Counted from the first letter of the stretch, positions 16,446 to 22,812 are shown. The stretch is DNA of 23,215 nucleotides from Prevotellaceae bacterium (GCA_031270565.1 JAISXJ010000002.1:1-23215), one strand, 5' to 3'. The notes: generated by a model from the sequence alone, not told the origin. Numbers and translations are program-made.

Positions 16446-16790
16446 ACTTTTAGTTATTAGAGTGTAGTTTTTAGTGAAAAATTTTTTTTGCGTGGTTGTG
16501 GGGCAAAAAACCGGCTTCCCAGACTGCCTGCAAGGCAGAATTTTCATAACCGCAGGTCAGCGACCTGCGGCAGGGAAGTAAGCAGAGCGCACTGCCTGAA
16601 AGGCAGGACTGGTGGAGTGAATCACTATAAAAGTATATGTCCTAACGGACAAAAACGCCTGCCTGAAGCCGTTTTTCTATTGATATTGAAGCCGTAAACG
16701 GCTAATAGCGCAACATCTTTCATTATTCACTATTCGTTATGTCACTAAAAACTACACTCTACTAACTACACTCTAAAAACTAAAAAAAGG
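16446..16790. repeat. Palindromic MITE-like element 2
   Basis: The left arm (16446-16490: TAGTTATTAGAGTGTAG, then TTTTTAGTGAAAAA) is an inverted copy of parts of the right arm (16721-16790), where CACTAAAAACTACACTCT occurs with an extra ACTACACTCT unit. The arms are those of the element at 14303-14538, but the inside is different: a hairpin array rather than CACAGAG tracts. The element fills the space between two divergent promoters (16436-16443 and 16793-16800). It contains no gene. Confidence 0.6.
16525..16702. repeat. Array of small palindromes (hairpin array 2)
   Basis: Five compact inverted repeats lie inside element 2: CTGCCTGCAAGGCAG (about 16525-16539), CCGCAGGTC with GACCTGCGG (about 16551-16571), CTGCCTGAAAGGCAG (about 16592-16606), GTCCTAACGGAC (about 16640-16651) and AGCCGTAAACGGCT (about 16689-16702). 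Stems differ and loops are 1-4 nt. Array 1 at the start of the window has the same style. No coding frame is likely. Confidence 0.6.
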
Positions 16791-16792
16791 CG

Positions 16793-16800
16793 TACCTTTG
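16793..16800 (+). promoter_or_regulatory. -7 promoter box of the miaB operon
   Basis: TACCTTTG followed by C is a perfect TAnnTTTG. The predicted start near 16807 gives a leader of about 35 nt before the miaB ATG. The box sits 2 nt beyond the end of palindromic element 2; no -33 TTTG is visible. Confidence 0.65.
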
Positions 16801-16841
16801 CGCATCTGAATAAAAATTCCCCACCAGTGTAAAATGCTCGT

Positions 16842-18188
16842 ATGAAGAAATTAATGATAGAAACTTACGGCTGTCAAATGAATGTGGCTGATAGCGAAGT
16901 AGTGGCGGCAATTATGCAGTCCGATGGCTATGAGTTGACGGAACAACCGGACGCAGCCGATACCATTCTGATAAATACCTGTTCCATTCGCGACAATGCC
17001 GAGCAAAAGGTCTATTCGCGGCTGGATTATTTTCAATCTCTTAAACGCAAGAACAAACATTTGATTATAGGCGTTATCGGCTGTATGGCGGAACGTGTAC
17101 AGGAGGCGTTAATCAATGATTGCGGTGTGGATTTTGTGGCAGGTCCGGACGCCTATATGGATTTGCCGAATCTGGTGGGAGCAGTGGAAACGGGGCAAAA
17201 AGCCATTAATGTAACGCTTTCCACCACCGAAACCTACCGCGACATATTGCCGGCACGTGTCGGCAAAACGATTGCGGGCTTTGTCTCCATTATGCGCGGC
17301 TGCAATAATTTTTGTTCCTACTGCATTGTTCCTTATACGCGAGGACGGGAACGCAGTCGCGATGTGGCGAGTATTCTCAACGAAGTGCGCGACCTGACAA
17401 CACGTGGATACAGGGAGGTAACCCTGCTTGGTCAAAACGTCAATTCCTACCGCTTTGAAACCGGCGAAACAGTCATTGGATTTCCCGAACTCTTAGAGCG
17501 GGTTGCCACGTCAGCTCCCGAAATGCGTATTCGCTTCACCACTTCTCATCCAAAAGATATGAGCGATGCCACACTGGAAGTCATCGCGCGACATCCCAAT
17601 ATCTGCCGACATATTCATTTGCCCGTGCAAAGCGGCAGCGACAACATTCTGCGTGCGATGAACAGAAAATATACGCGCGAATGGTATCTGCAGCGGATTG
17701 CAGCCATTCGGCGCATCCTGCCCGAAGCGACGATAGGCACGGATATTTTTTGCGGCTTTCATGCCGAAACGGAAGCCGACCACCAACAGACACTCAGTCT
17801 GATGCGTGAAGCGCCTTTTGATATGGCATTTATGTTTAAATATTCCGAACGTCCGGGTACATACGCAGCCATGCATTTGCCGGACGATATTCCCGAAACC
17901 GTCAAAGTGCGCCGTCTGAATGAGATTATTGCTCTGCAACTGGAATTGAGTCTGGCGTCCAACAGACGGGATGTCGGCAAGCGCTTTGAGGTGTTGATAG
18001 AGGGTTATTCCAAGCGTTCACGGGAACATTTTTTCGGGCGTACTTCACAGAATAAGGTGGTGGTATTTCCTAAATCGGGGAGACACATCGGAGAATTTAT
18101 TACCGTACACATCACCGAAGCCACCGCCGCCACACTGCTTGGAGAAGTGATAACGCCGGAGAAAAAACAGACCACGATAAACAAATAA
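16842..18188 (+). CDS. miaB: tRNA-2-methylthio-N6-dimethylallyladenosine synthase
   Basis: MiaB is a radical-SAM methylthiotransferase that converts i6A37 to ms2i6A37 in tRNAs reading UNN codons. The 448-residue protein has the normal three-domain plan. The N-terminal UPF0004 domain binds one [4Fe-4S] cluster through C11 (ETYGCQMN), C47 (INTCSIRDNAEQKVYSRL) and C81 (VIGCMAE). The radical-SAM domain holds the second cluster on C154, C158 and C161 (RGCNNFCSYCIVPYTRGRERSR). A C-terminal TRAM domain (about 376-442) binds tRNA. The motifs CSIRDNAEQK and RGRERSR separate MiaB from RimO and MtaB. The glycosyltransferase gene starts 8 nt downstream, so the two are almost certainly cotranscribed, although no functional link is evident. 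Confidence 0.96.
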   Translation: MKKLMIETYGCQMNVADSEVVAAIMQSDGYELTEQPDAADTILINTCSIRDNAEQKVYSRLDYFQSLKRKNKHLIIGVIGCMAERVQEALINDCGVDFVAGPDAYMDLPNLVGAVETGQKAINVTLSTTETYRDILPARVGKTIAGFVSIMRGCNNFCSYCIVPYTRGRERSRDVASILNEVRDLTTRGYREVTLLGQNVNSYRFETGETVIGFPELLERVATSAPEMRIRFTTSHPKDMSDATLEVIARHPNICRHIHLPVQSGSDNILRAMNRKYTREWYLQRIAAIRRILPEATIGTDIFCGFHAETEADHQQTLSLMREAPFDMAFMFKYSERPGTYAAMHLPDDIPETVKVRRLNEIIALQLELSLASNRRDVGKRFEVLIEGYSKRSREHFFGRTSQNKVVVFPKSGRHIGEFITVHITEATAATLLGEVITPEKKQTTINK

Positions 18189-18196
18189 AAAATAGC

Positions 18197-19297
18197 ATGA
18201 ACATCCTTTACATCATAACCGGACTGGAACTTGGAGGTGCTGAAATTATTACCGTTGACCTTGCCGCAAAAATGGTCGGACTGGGACACAAGGTGTCGCT
18301 GGTCTATCTCACCGGCGAAAATAGGATGAGGCAGCGCATACATCCTGAGATGCCTGTTGTGGCGCTTGCCATGCATAAAAATCCGGTCTCGCTTGTGAAG
18401 TGTATCTTTAGGGCGAGGCAGGTTATTCGACAATTCAGTCCTGATATTGTACATGCCAATATGGTTCATGCCAACCTGTTTGCTCGATTGCTGAGAATAT
18501 TTGTCAAAATTCCCAAGTTGATATGCTCGGCTCACAGTAAGAACGAGGGTGGACAGCTCAGATTATGGCTGTATCGACTGACCGATGGAATGTCCGATTT
18601 GAATACCAATGTTTCGCAGGAAGCGGTAGATTATTTTGTTAAGCAGAAAGCGTTTTCCGCGCAAAAGAGTATGCCCGTTTATAATGGCATTTCGTTGTCG
18701 CGATTTAGAAAGGACGGTGAGTTAAGGCACAGACGGCGTGCCTGTGCCATTGCCGACGACGATTTTCTGTTTATTGCCGTCGGACGGTTGACGGCAGCTA
18801 AAGATTATCCCACACTGATTGAAGCATTTCATTTGGTGCATAAAAAACACCCTCAAACAAAATTGATTGTCATCGGCAAAGGAGAACTGCAAACGGCTAT
18901 CGAACAGCGTATTGCCGCCAAACATCTGAATAATCATATTCTTTTATGGGGTGTCCGAACAGATGTAGAGACTTGTTATAATATGGCAGATTGCTTTGTT
19001 TTGTCCTCTGCGTGGGAAGGATTTGGCATTGTGCTTGCCGAGGCGATGGCTTGCGAATTGCCGGTGATTACAACCGATGCCGGAGGTTGCGCCGAAGTGG
19101 TCGGACAGCCGGAATGGGTTGTGCCTGTCAAAAACAGCGCTTTACTGGCTCAAAAAATGTCCGAAACAGTTGAACTTTCCATACGGGAAAGAAATTTAAT
19201 TGGAATAAATAACCGGCATTTAGCGCAACGCTTCGACATCAACACCATTGTCGAACAGTGGGAAAACCTCTATCAGCGGTTAGATAGCAACTCTTAG
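18197..19297 (+). CDS. GT4-family glycosyltransferase
   Basis: The 366-residue product has the GT-B fold of glycosyltransferase family 4. The N-terminal half opens with ILYIITGLELGGAEIITVDLA (3-23), the glycine-rich acceptor-side loop typical of GT4, and has SPDIVHANMVHANLFARL. The C-terminal half has the nucleotide-sugar site: VGRLTAAKDYPTLIEAF (195-211, with K202), IGKGEL, and the EX7E motif in SSAWEGFGIVLAEAMACELPVI (E274, E282), followed by TTDAGGCAEVV. All expected catalytic residues are present, so it is probably active. The sugar and acceptor cannot be told; capsule, O-antigen or protein glycans are possible. There is no signal peptide, so it should act on the cytoplasmic side. It follows miaB by 8 nt and ends before a terminator. 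Confidence 0.88.
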   Translation: MNILYIITGLELGGAEIITVDLAAKMVGLGHKVSLVYLTGENRMRQRIHPEMPVVALAMHKNPVSLVKCIFRARQVIRQFSPDIVHANMVHANLFARLLRIFVKIPKLICSAHSKNEGGQLRLWLYRLTDGMSDLNTNVSQEAVDYFVKQKAFSAQKSMPVYNGISLSRFRKDGELRHRRRACAIADDDFLFIAVGRLTAAKDYPTLIEAFHLVHKKHPQTKLIVIGKGELQTAIEQRIAAKHLNNHILLWGVRTDVETCYNMADCFVLSSAWEGFGIVLAEAMACELPVITTDAGGCAEVVGQPEWVVPVKNSALLAQKMSETVELSIRERNLIGINNRHLAQRFDINTIVEQWENLYQRLDSNS

Positions 19298-19309
19298 CCT
19301 CCCCTTCTT

Positions 19310-19377
19310 CGCCTTAACTCCCTGTATTCAGTTGCCATTGTGTTTTATTGCACCCATTGCGAAGAATCTTTACGCGA
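19310..19377 (+). repeat. Degenerate fragment of the long leader
   Basis: CCTTAACTCC, one changed base region, then TGTATTCA (19312-19330) matches the leader at 22516-22535, and GTTGCC followed by TGTTTTATTGC and TTGCGAA (19331-19377) matches 22649-22694. About 110 nt present between these two blocks in the full copies are missing. There is no FISUMP-type gene behind this copy. It lies between the glycosyltransferase stop and its terminator. Confidence 0.6.
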
Positions 19378-19383
19378 AGGAAT

Positions 19384-19409
19384 AAAAGCCTCCGGAGACG
19401 GGAGCTTTT
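19384..19409 (+). terminator. Terminator of the miaB-glycosyltransferase operon
   Basis: AAAAGCCTCC and GGGAGCTTTT form an imperfect stem around GGAGAC, followed by a T-rich stretch. It lies 86 nt after the glycosyltransferase stop. Confidence 0.75.
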
Positions 19410-19473
19410 GCTGTTTGTTTTTCAACAAATAAATATTGCCAAATTATAAATAATCATAAAGTTTTGATTGTCG

Positions 19474-19504
19474 TTTGTTTATTCCAAATAATGCGCTACT
19501 TTTG
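19474..19504 (+). promoter_or_regulatory. Consensus promoter of the SPFH gene
   Basis: TTTG (19474-19477), 19 nt, then TACTTTTG (19497-19504) is an exact fit to the Bacteroidetes primary-sigma consensus TTTG-N19-TAnnTTTG. It is the best promoter in the window. The start point near 19511 excludes the in-frame TTG at 19475 as a translation start and supports the ATG at 19553. Confidence 0.8.
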
Positions 19505-19552
19505 TGCTATTATTTTAATATCATTTCAATATCATTTAAAGTCAAAATTTTT

Positions 19553-20524
19553 ATGGAGAATAAAAAAGAAAAAGTATTTAAAGGGACAAAGTTAAATGGC
19601 ATTATGATGCTGATAATTAACTTTTTATTCCTTTTTGCAGTGATTGCTTTGCTTATTTTTGGAATAAACAAAGTAGATGAAAATTCTGCATCTATTTGCG
19701 GAATTTCGTGCATTATTTTATCGATTGTCGGCTTATTCGTTAATTCGCTTTTTTGGGCAGGATTTATGCAAATTGAGCCAAACGAAGCACGTGTAATGGT
19801 ATTTTTCGGCAAATATCGCGGTACGGTAAAGACAGACGGATTCTTTTGGGTCAATCCGTTTTATGCCAAGAAAAAACTCACCTTACGGGCGCGAAACCTT
19901 GATGCAGAGCCTATTAAGGTGAATGACAAAAAAGGTAACCCCATAATGATTGGGCAGGTACTTGTGTGGCGCGTAGTAGATACCTACAAGGCAAGTTTTG
20001 AAGTTGATAACACATCAAACACCTCAATTGCTGCAGCCAAAACCGACAACGTGGCGGACAAAATGAAAGCCTACGAAAATTTTGTCAAAGTGCAGTCGGA
20101 TGCGGCTTTACGGCAGGTTGCGGGGCTGTATTCTTACGACAATTTTGAGAGCGAAGACGAAAAACTCACGCTACGCTCCGGCGGCGAGGAAATCAACGAA
20201 ATTCTTGAACGCCAACTCAACGAGCGGCTTGCAATTGCAGGTATAGAAGTGATGGAAGCACGGGTGAATTATCTTGCTTATGCGCCTGAAATTGCAGCAG
20301 TTATGCTCAGACGGCAACAGGCTGACGCAATAATTGCGGCGCGGGAAAAAATTGTTGACGGAGCTGTGGGAATGGTAAAAATGGCTCTCAATAAACTCTC
20401 TGAAAATCACATAGTTGAACTTGACGAGGAGCGCAAAGCGGCGATGGTAACCAATCTTATGGTTGTTCTTTGCAGTGACCATCCTGCACAGCCGATAATA
20501 AATTCAGGAACTTTATATCATTAA
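19553..20524 (+). CDS. SPFH/band-7 domain membrane protein
   Basis: The 324-residue product starts MENKKEKVFKGTKLNG, followed by two hydrophobic membrane segments (about 17-38 and 46-69) and then a band-7/SPFH domain beginning MQIEPNEARVMVFFGKYRGTVKTDGFFWVNPF (about 72-103). A predicted helical region with ERQLNERLAIAGIEVMEARVNYLAYAPEIAAVMLRRQQADAIIAAREKI (about 205-258) is typical of the family. SPFH proteins form large oligomeric rings in membrane microdomains and scaffold other membrane proteins; this subgroup has no assigned function. The start follows the promoter at 19474-19504. The downstream DUF6141-like and RHH-like genes recall a gene set I associate with this SPFH subgroup, here separated by a GNAT module. 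Confidence 0.85.
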   Translation: MENKKEKVFKGTKLNGIMMLIINFLFLFAVIALLIFGINKVDENSASICGISCIILSIVGLFVNSLFWAGFMQIEPNEARVMVFFGKYRGTVKTDGFFWVNPFYAKKKLTLRARNLDAEPIKVNDKKGNPIMIGQVLVWRVVDTYKASFEVDNTSNTSIAAAKTDNVADKMKAYENFVKVQSDAALRQVAGLYSYDNFESEDEKLTLRSGGEEINEILERQLNERLAIAGIEVMEARVNYLAYAPEIAAVMLRRQQADAIIAAREKIVDGAVGMVKMALNKLSENHIVELDEERKAAMVTNLMVVLCSDHPAQPIINSGTLYH

Positions 20525-20537
20525 CTCATTTGAACTT

Positions 20538-20627
20538 GTTTGAACACAGATGACACAGATTTAACAGATAAACACAAGATTTCTATCTGTGCAAATCGCG
20601 TCTAATCTGTGTTATCAGTGTTCAAAA
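20538..20627. repeat. Inverted repeat behind the SPFH gene
   Basis: TTTGAACACAGATGACACAG (from 20540) is mirrored by CTGTGTTATCAGTGTTCAAA (ending 20627), with inner ACAGAT and ATCTGT tracts, making a palindrome of about 90 bp. A run of As rather than Ts follows on the plus strand, so it is a poor terminator for the SPFH gene. ACAGATnACACAGAT-type sequences are common intergenic repeats in this phylum; no gene is present. Confidence 0.6.
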
Positions 20628-20667
20628 AAAAATTTAACTATCAAAACAAACCGCGTTCTTTGACATA

Positions 20668-20697
20668 TTGAGTTTTACCGAAAAAGCATTATCATTG
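20668..20697 (+). promoter_or_regulatory. Possible promoter of the small-ORF/GNAT pair
   Basis: TTG (20668-20670), 19 nt, then TATCATTG (20690-20697) fits the phylum consensus with one mismatch in the -7 box. The predicted start near 20704 leaves about 26 nt before the ATG at 20730. A TTGACA lies close by (20660-20665) but has no matching TATAAT at 17 nt. Confidence 0.35.
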
Positions 20698-20710
20698 CAG
20701 CATAATTAAA

Positions 20711-20720
20711 AGGAAAGGAG
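20711..20720 (+). promoter_or_regulatory. Strong Shine-Dalgarno before the small ORF
   Basis: AGGAAAGGAG ends 9 nt before the ATG at 20730. The other genes here have A/T-rich leaders without such a purine-rich site, so this one stands out and may reflect foreign origin or a need for high translation. Confidence 0.6.
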
Positions 20721-20729
20721 TAACACATT

Positions 20730-20888
20730 ATGGCTCGACCAATTAAGCCCACGCCGATACTCTACGGTAAGGAAGCTACTAATTTTGAACTGCGAATGCA
20801 AAATCCGCCTAAAATTTCTCTTAAAGAAAAAAGAGAGATGGAAGCTGCCTACAAACTTGCACAATCAAGAGCAACATTTGCTTTATGA
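20730..20888 (+). CDS. 52-residue putative antitoxin of a GNAT pair
   Basis: The small product begins MARPIKPTPILYGKEATNF and ends ATFAL; it is basic and charged, with a predicted helix about 30-47 (LKEKREMEAAYKLAQS). It has no signal peptide, membrane segment or recognised domain. I recall similar short Bacteroidetes proteins starting with an RPIKxTP motif next to GNAT genes but cannot verify this here. Its last codon and stop overlap the start of the GNAT gene in ATGA (20885-20888), the layout of translational coupling in type II toxin-antitoxin pairs. It is not a ribbon-helix-helix DUF1778 protein, the usual partner of GNAT toxins, so it would be a different antitoxin type. The gene is convincing because of its Shine-Dalgarno, length and overlap; the role is inference. 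Confidence 0.7.
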   Translation: MARPIKPTPILYGKEATNFELRMQNPPKISLKEKREMEAAYKLAQSRATFAL

Positions 20889-21427
20889 CTTTAAGTGGTG
20901 TAAACAGTTTTGACTGGCATTTGTCCCGCTTAGAAGTGGATACGGACATTAAACCCTTCAAAAGCAATGATGCTGATTTGAATAATTTTTTGTTCGATGA
21001 TGCGAAAAAGTACCTTGAACAGCGTCTTGCTGTTACTTTCTTGATTGAAAACGAGTACGCAACTATTGCTTATTTTTGCCTCTCAAACGATGCTGTTTTG
21101 CGTTCGTTGTCCGATAAAACGGGATGGAAGAAAATTAAAAAAACCATTCCAAACGCAAAAATGCGCAGTAGTTATCCAGCCGTAAAAATTGGCAGATTAG
21201 CCGTTGATACACAATACAAGTGTAACGGCTTCGGACGTTTTATGATAGAAATAGTAAGAACTAAGTTTTTATCAGAGACGCAGACAGCCGGCTGCCGGTT
21301 CATCACGGTAGATGCGAAACAAAACGCAGTAGATTTTTATTTGCGAAATCATTTTGATTTTCTTACCGCCGGAGACGAAAACGACGCTACCCGCCTGATG
21401 TATTTCGACCTTAACAGTATCCCATAG
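20885..21427 (+). CDS. GNAT-family acetyltransferase, possible TacT-like toxin
   Basis: The 180-residue product has the GNAT core: a beta strand plus acetyl-CoA loop in VKIGRLAVDTQYKCNGFGRFMIEIV (about 101-125), where KCNGFG stands in for Q/RxxGxG/A, and the later RFITVDAKQNAVDFYLRNHFDFL (about 138-160) with the conserved tyrosine region. The N-terminal part (LNNFLFDDAKKYLEQRLAVTFLIE) and the FYxxxxF ending resemble TacT/KacT/AtaT toxins, which acetylate aminoacyl-tRNA and block translation. The substitution of K for the usual Q/R in the CoA loop is conservative. It overlaps the preceding small ORF by 4 nt. A housekeeping acetyltransferase is the alternative. Confidence 0.75.
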   Translation: MTLSGVNSFDWHLSRLEVDTDIKPFKSNDADLNNFLFDDAKKYLEQRLAVTFLIENEYATIAYFCLSNDAVLRSLSDKTGWKKIKKTIPNAKMRSSYPAVKIGRLAVDTQYKCNGFGRFMIEIVRTKFLSETQTAGCRFITVDAKQNAVDFYLRNHFDFLTAGDENDATRLMYFDLNSIP

Positions 21428-21455
21428 AAAATAAAATAATTCTCTATCTTCTTTG

Positions 21456-21498
21456 AACCTGGTAAAACTCAATAAATCAGAGTTTTTACCGGTTTTTT
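21456..21498 (+). terminator. Terminator after the GNAT gene
   Basis: AACCTGGTAAAACTC (21456-21470) and GAGTTTTTACCGGTT (21480-21494) form a long stem with single-base bulges around a 9-nt loop, followed by a run of Ts. It separates the GNAT pair from the next gene. Confidence 0.8.
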
Positions 21499-21553
21499 TG
21501 TGCAACTTAAAGAAAATAGAATAACTAAATTTTTTAGTTCAAAAAATAAAAAT

Positions 21554-22084
21554 ATGAAAGAAAAAATAGAATTTTACGAAAAACAATATGCGTCGCTATG
21601 GTTGAAAGTGGCTCTTACGATGCTTATTGTGGCAATATTTATGCCAACCTTGATCAGCGGCATTATAGATTTTCGCGGATATGACTTGTGGACAGAAATC
21701 CTTACTGTCGTGGTATTGTTGCTCGTTATCACGCTGTTTTGGATAACGAATGTTGAACTTTGCATGAAATCCGAAGGCATTTTTGTCAAAATGTTCCCGT
21801 TCAAAATGAAATATAAATTTTTTGCATGGGAAAATATTGAAAAAGCGTATTTGAGAAAATATAGCCCGCTCAGCGAGTACGGCGGTTGGGGCGTGCGGGT
21901 AAAATTGTTTTCGCTGAAAATGTTTAATCTGTTTGGTCTAAAAAAAGCGTTTTTCAACGAAACGGCTTATGTTATCAGCGGAAATACAGGCTTGCAACTC
22001 GAACTCAAAAACGGGAAACGTGTTTTAATCAGCACACAAAAACCTGCCGAAATAGAGGAAATTTTGAAAAAAATAGAGAAATAA
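21554..22084 (+). CDS. DUF6141-like membrane protein with PH-like domain
   Basis: The 176-residue product has two hydrophobic segments (about 17-38 and 47-68: ALTMLIVAIFMPTLISGII and EILTVVVLLLVITLFWI) followed by a soluble beta-rich part. In that part VELCMKSEGIFVKMFPF, WENIEKAYLRKYSPLSEYGGWGVRV and ELKNGKRVLISTQKPAEIEEILKK match the pattern of DUF6141, a family I recall as bacterial-PH-like. Function is unknown; lipid or protein docking at the inner membrane is a guess. I start at the ATG at 21554 rather than the in-frame GTG at 21500, which lies in the preceding terminator. The RHH-like gene begins 4 nt behind its stop. Confidence 0.72.
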   Translation: MKEKIEFYEKQYASLWLKVALTMLIVAIFMPTLISGIIDFRGYDLWTEILTVVVLLLVITLFWITNVELCMKSEGIFVKMFPFKMKYKFFAWENIEKAYLRKYSPLSEYGGWGVRVKLFSLKMFNLFGLKKAFFNETAYVISGNTGLQLELKNGKRVLISTQKPAEIEEILKKIEK

Positions 22085-22088
22085 TATT

Positions 22089-22268
22089 GTGGCGGAAATT
22101 TTAGAAAATAAGACAAAAACTTTTGTCCTGCGCATTGACACAGACACAATGCAGGCGGTAGAAAAATGGGCGGCTGACGAATTTCGGTCGGTCAACGGGC
22201 AAATTTTGTACATTATCAACGAGGCATTGAAGAAAAATAAGCGTTTTAAGCAGCGAGAGCAGAATTAG
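22089..22268 (+). CDS. Small Arc/ribbon-helix-helix-like DNA-binding protein
   Basis: The 59-residue product, starting at a GTG, reads FVLRIDTDTMQAVEKWAADEFRSVNGQILYIINEALKK over residues 12-49. This is a ribbon (FVLRI) followed by two helices, matching the Arc-like RHH family whose hallmark WAADEFRSVNxQI occurs in many small bacterial regulators. RHH proteins bind DNA as dimers and often autoregulate their operon or act as antitoxins. It lies 4 nt after the DUF6141-like stop, so it is probably translationally coupled. The basic tail (KRFKQREQ) could also touch DNA. I am fairly sure of the fold and unsure of the role. Confidence 0.7.
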   Translation: MAEILENKTKTFVLRIDTDTMQAVEKWAADEFRSVNGQILYIINEALKKNKRFKQREQN

Positions 22269-22371
22269 TTATCAGTTTTCAGTTATCAGATTTACGAATT
22301 ACGAATTGAGAAACAACTAAACTCTAAAAAAATATTATTCACTATTCGTTATTAACTATTCACTAAAAAAG
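22269..22371. repeat. AT-rich repeat tract upstream of leader B
   Basis: Short degenerate direct repeats fill this stretch: GTTATCAG and GTTTTCAGTTATCAG, then TTACGAATTACGAATTG, then ACTATTCGTTATTAAC and TATTCACTAAAAAA. It includes ATTATTCACT and AACTCTAAAAA segments seen in the arms of the two palindromic elements. No gene is visible. Confidence 0.5.
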
Positions 22372-22374
22372 TAT

Positions 22375-22382
22375 TATCTTTG
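22375..22382 (+). promoter_or_regulatory. -7 promoter box of FISUMP-type paralogue B
   Basis: TATCTTTG followed by CC is a perfect TAnnTTTG and identical to the box of copy A at 16436-16443, with the preceding AAAAGTAT-type context also shared. The predicted start lies near 22389. Confidence 0.65.
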
Positions 22383-22812
22383 CCACCGATATTGTTCACA
22401 TCTAAAATCAAAAAAAACGATGCATGCATCTGGGATTCTATATTTACCTTTTTTGCAATTTAGACGGTTTAACCGGCTAAAAGTAAGCTCGTTACAAAAG
22501 CCCCCCCCCGCATTCACCTTAACTCCTTGTATTCAAGGGCTTATCATTTATTAGAAACTTTTTTATTTACACTTAATGGCGCGAAGTCTCTTTGCGTTTT
22601 TTTGCTATATACATCTGTAACGGCAATCTTCCGGAATGGTCTGGAGGGTTGCCGTTCTGTTTTATTGCGCCCTTTGCGAAAAATTCTTTGCGCTCTTTGC
22701 GGTTTAATATTTTTATCGCAAAGACGCAAGGGATACGCAAAGAAAGCGCTCTATTGCTATTGACTTTTTATTTTTCAATTATATCTATCAATTAATTTAA
22801 AACGTGTTTGTT
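22383..22812 (+). promoter_or_regulatory. Long conserved 5' leader, copy B
   Basis: This leader of about 424 nt aligns with copy A (15964-16435, other strand). It has the C9 tract at 22501-22509, the hairpin at 22621-22654 (CGGCAATC with GGTTGCCG), a second hairpin made by CTTTGCG and CGCAAAG around an AT-rich loop near 22694-22723, and ATCTATCAATTAATTTAAAA before the ATG. It lacks the two CCCGC/GCGGG palindromes of copy A. A TTG-started frame from 22527 is open but is judged non-coding. Confidence 0.75.

Noticed and set aside
16525..16702. A CRISPR array.
   Set aside because: The units are different palindromes without a constant direct repeat or regular spacers, and no cas gene is present.
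19475..19552. Upstream extension of the SPFH protein from a TTG.
   Set aside because: The TTG lies within the -33 box of a consensus promoter, so it would not be on the transcript; the ATG at 19553 is better.
22527..22763. A TTG-started frame in leader B (MYSRAYHLLETF...) and its counterpart in leader A (15977-16291, minus), which align for about 50 residues without a frame break.
   Set aside because: Codon-by-codon comparison shows most differences at first and second positions (for example ATA/ACA, AGT/AAT, CCA/CTA, TAT/TCT) and only about three at third positions, the opposite of protein-level conservation. The similarity reflects nucleotide conservation of the leader.
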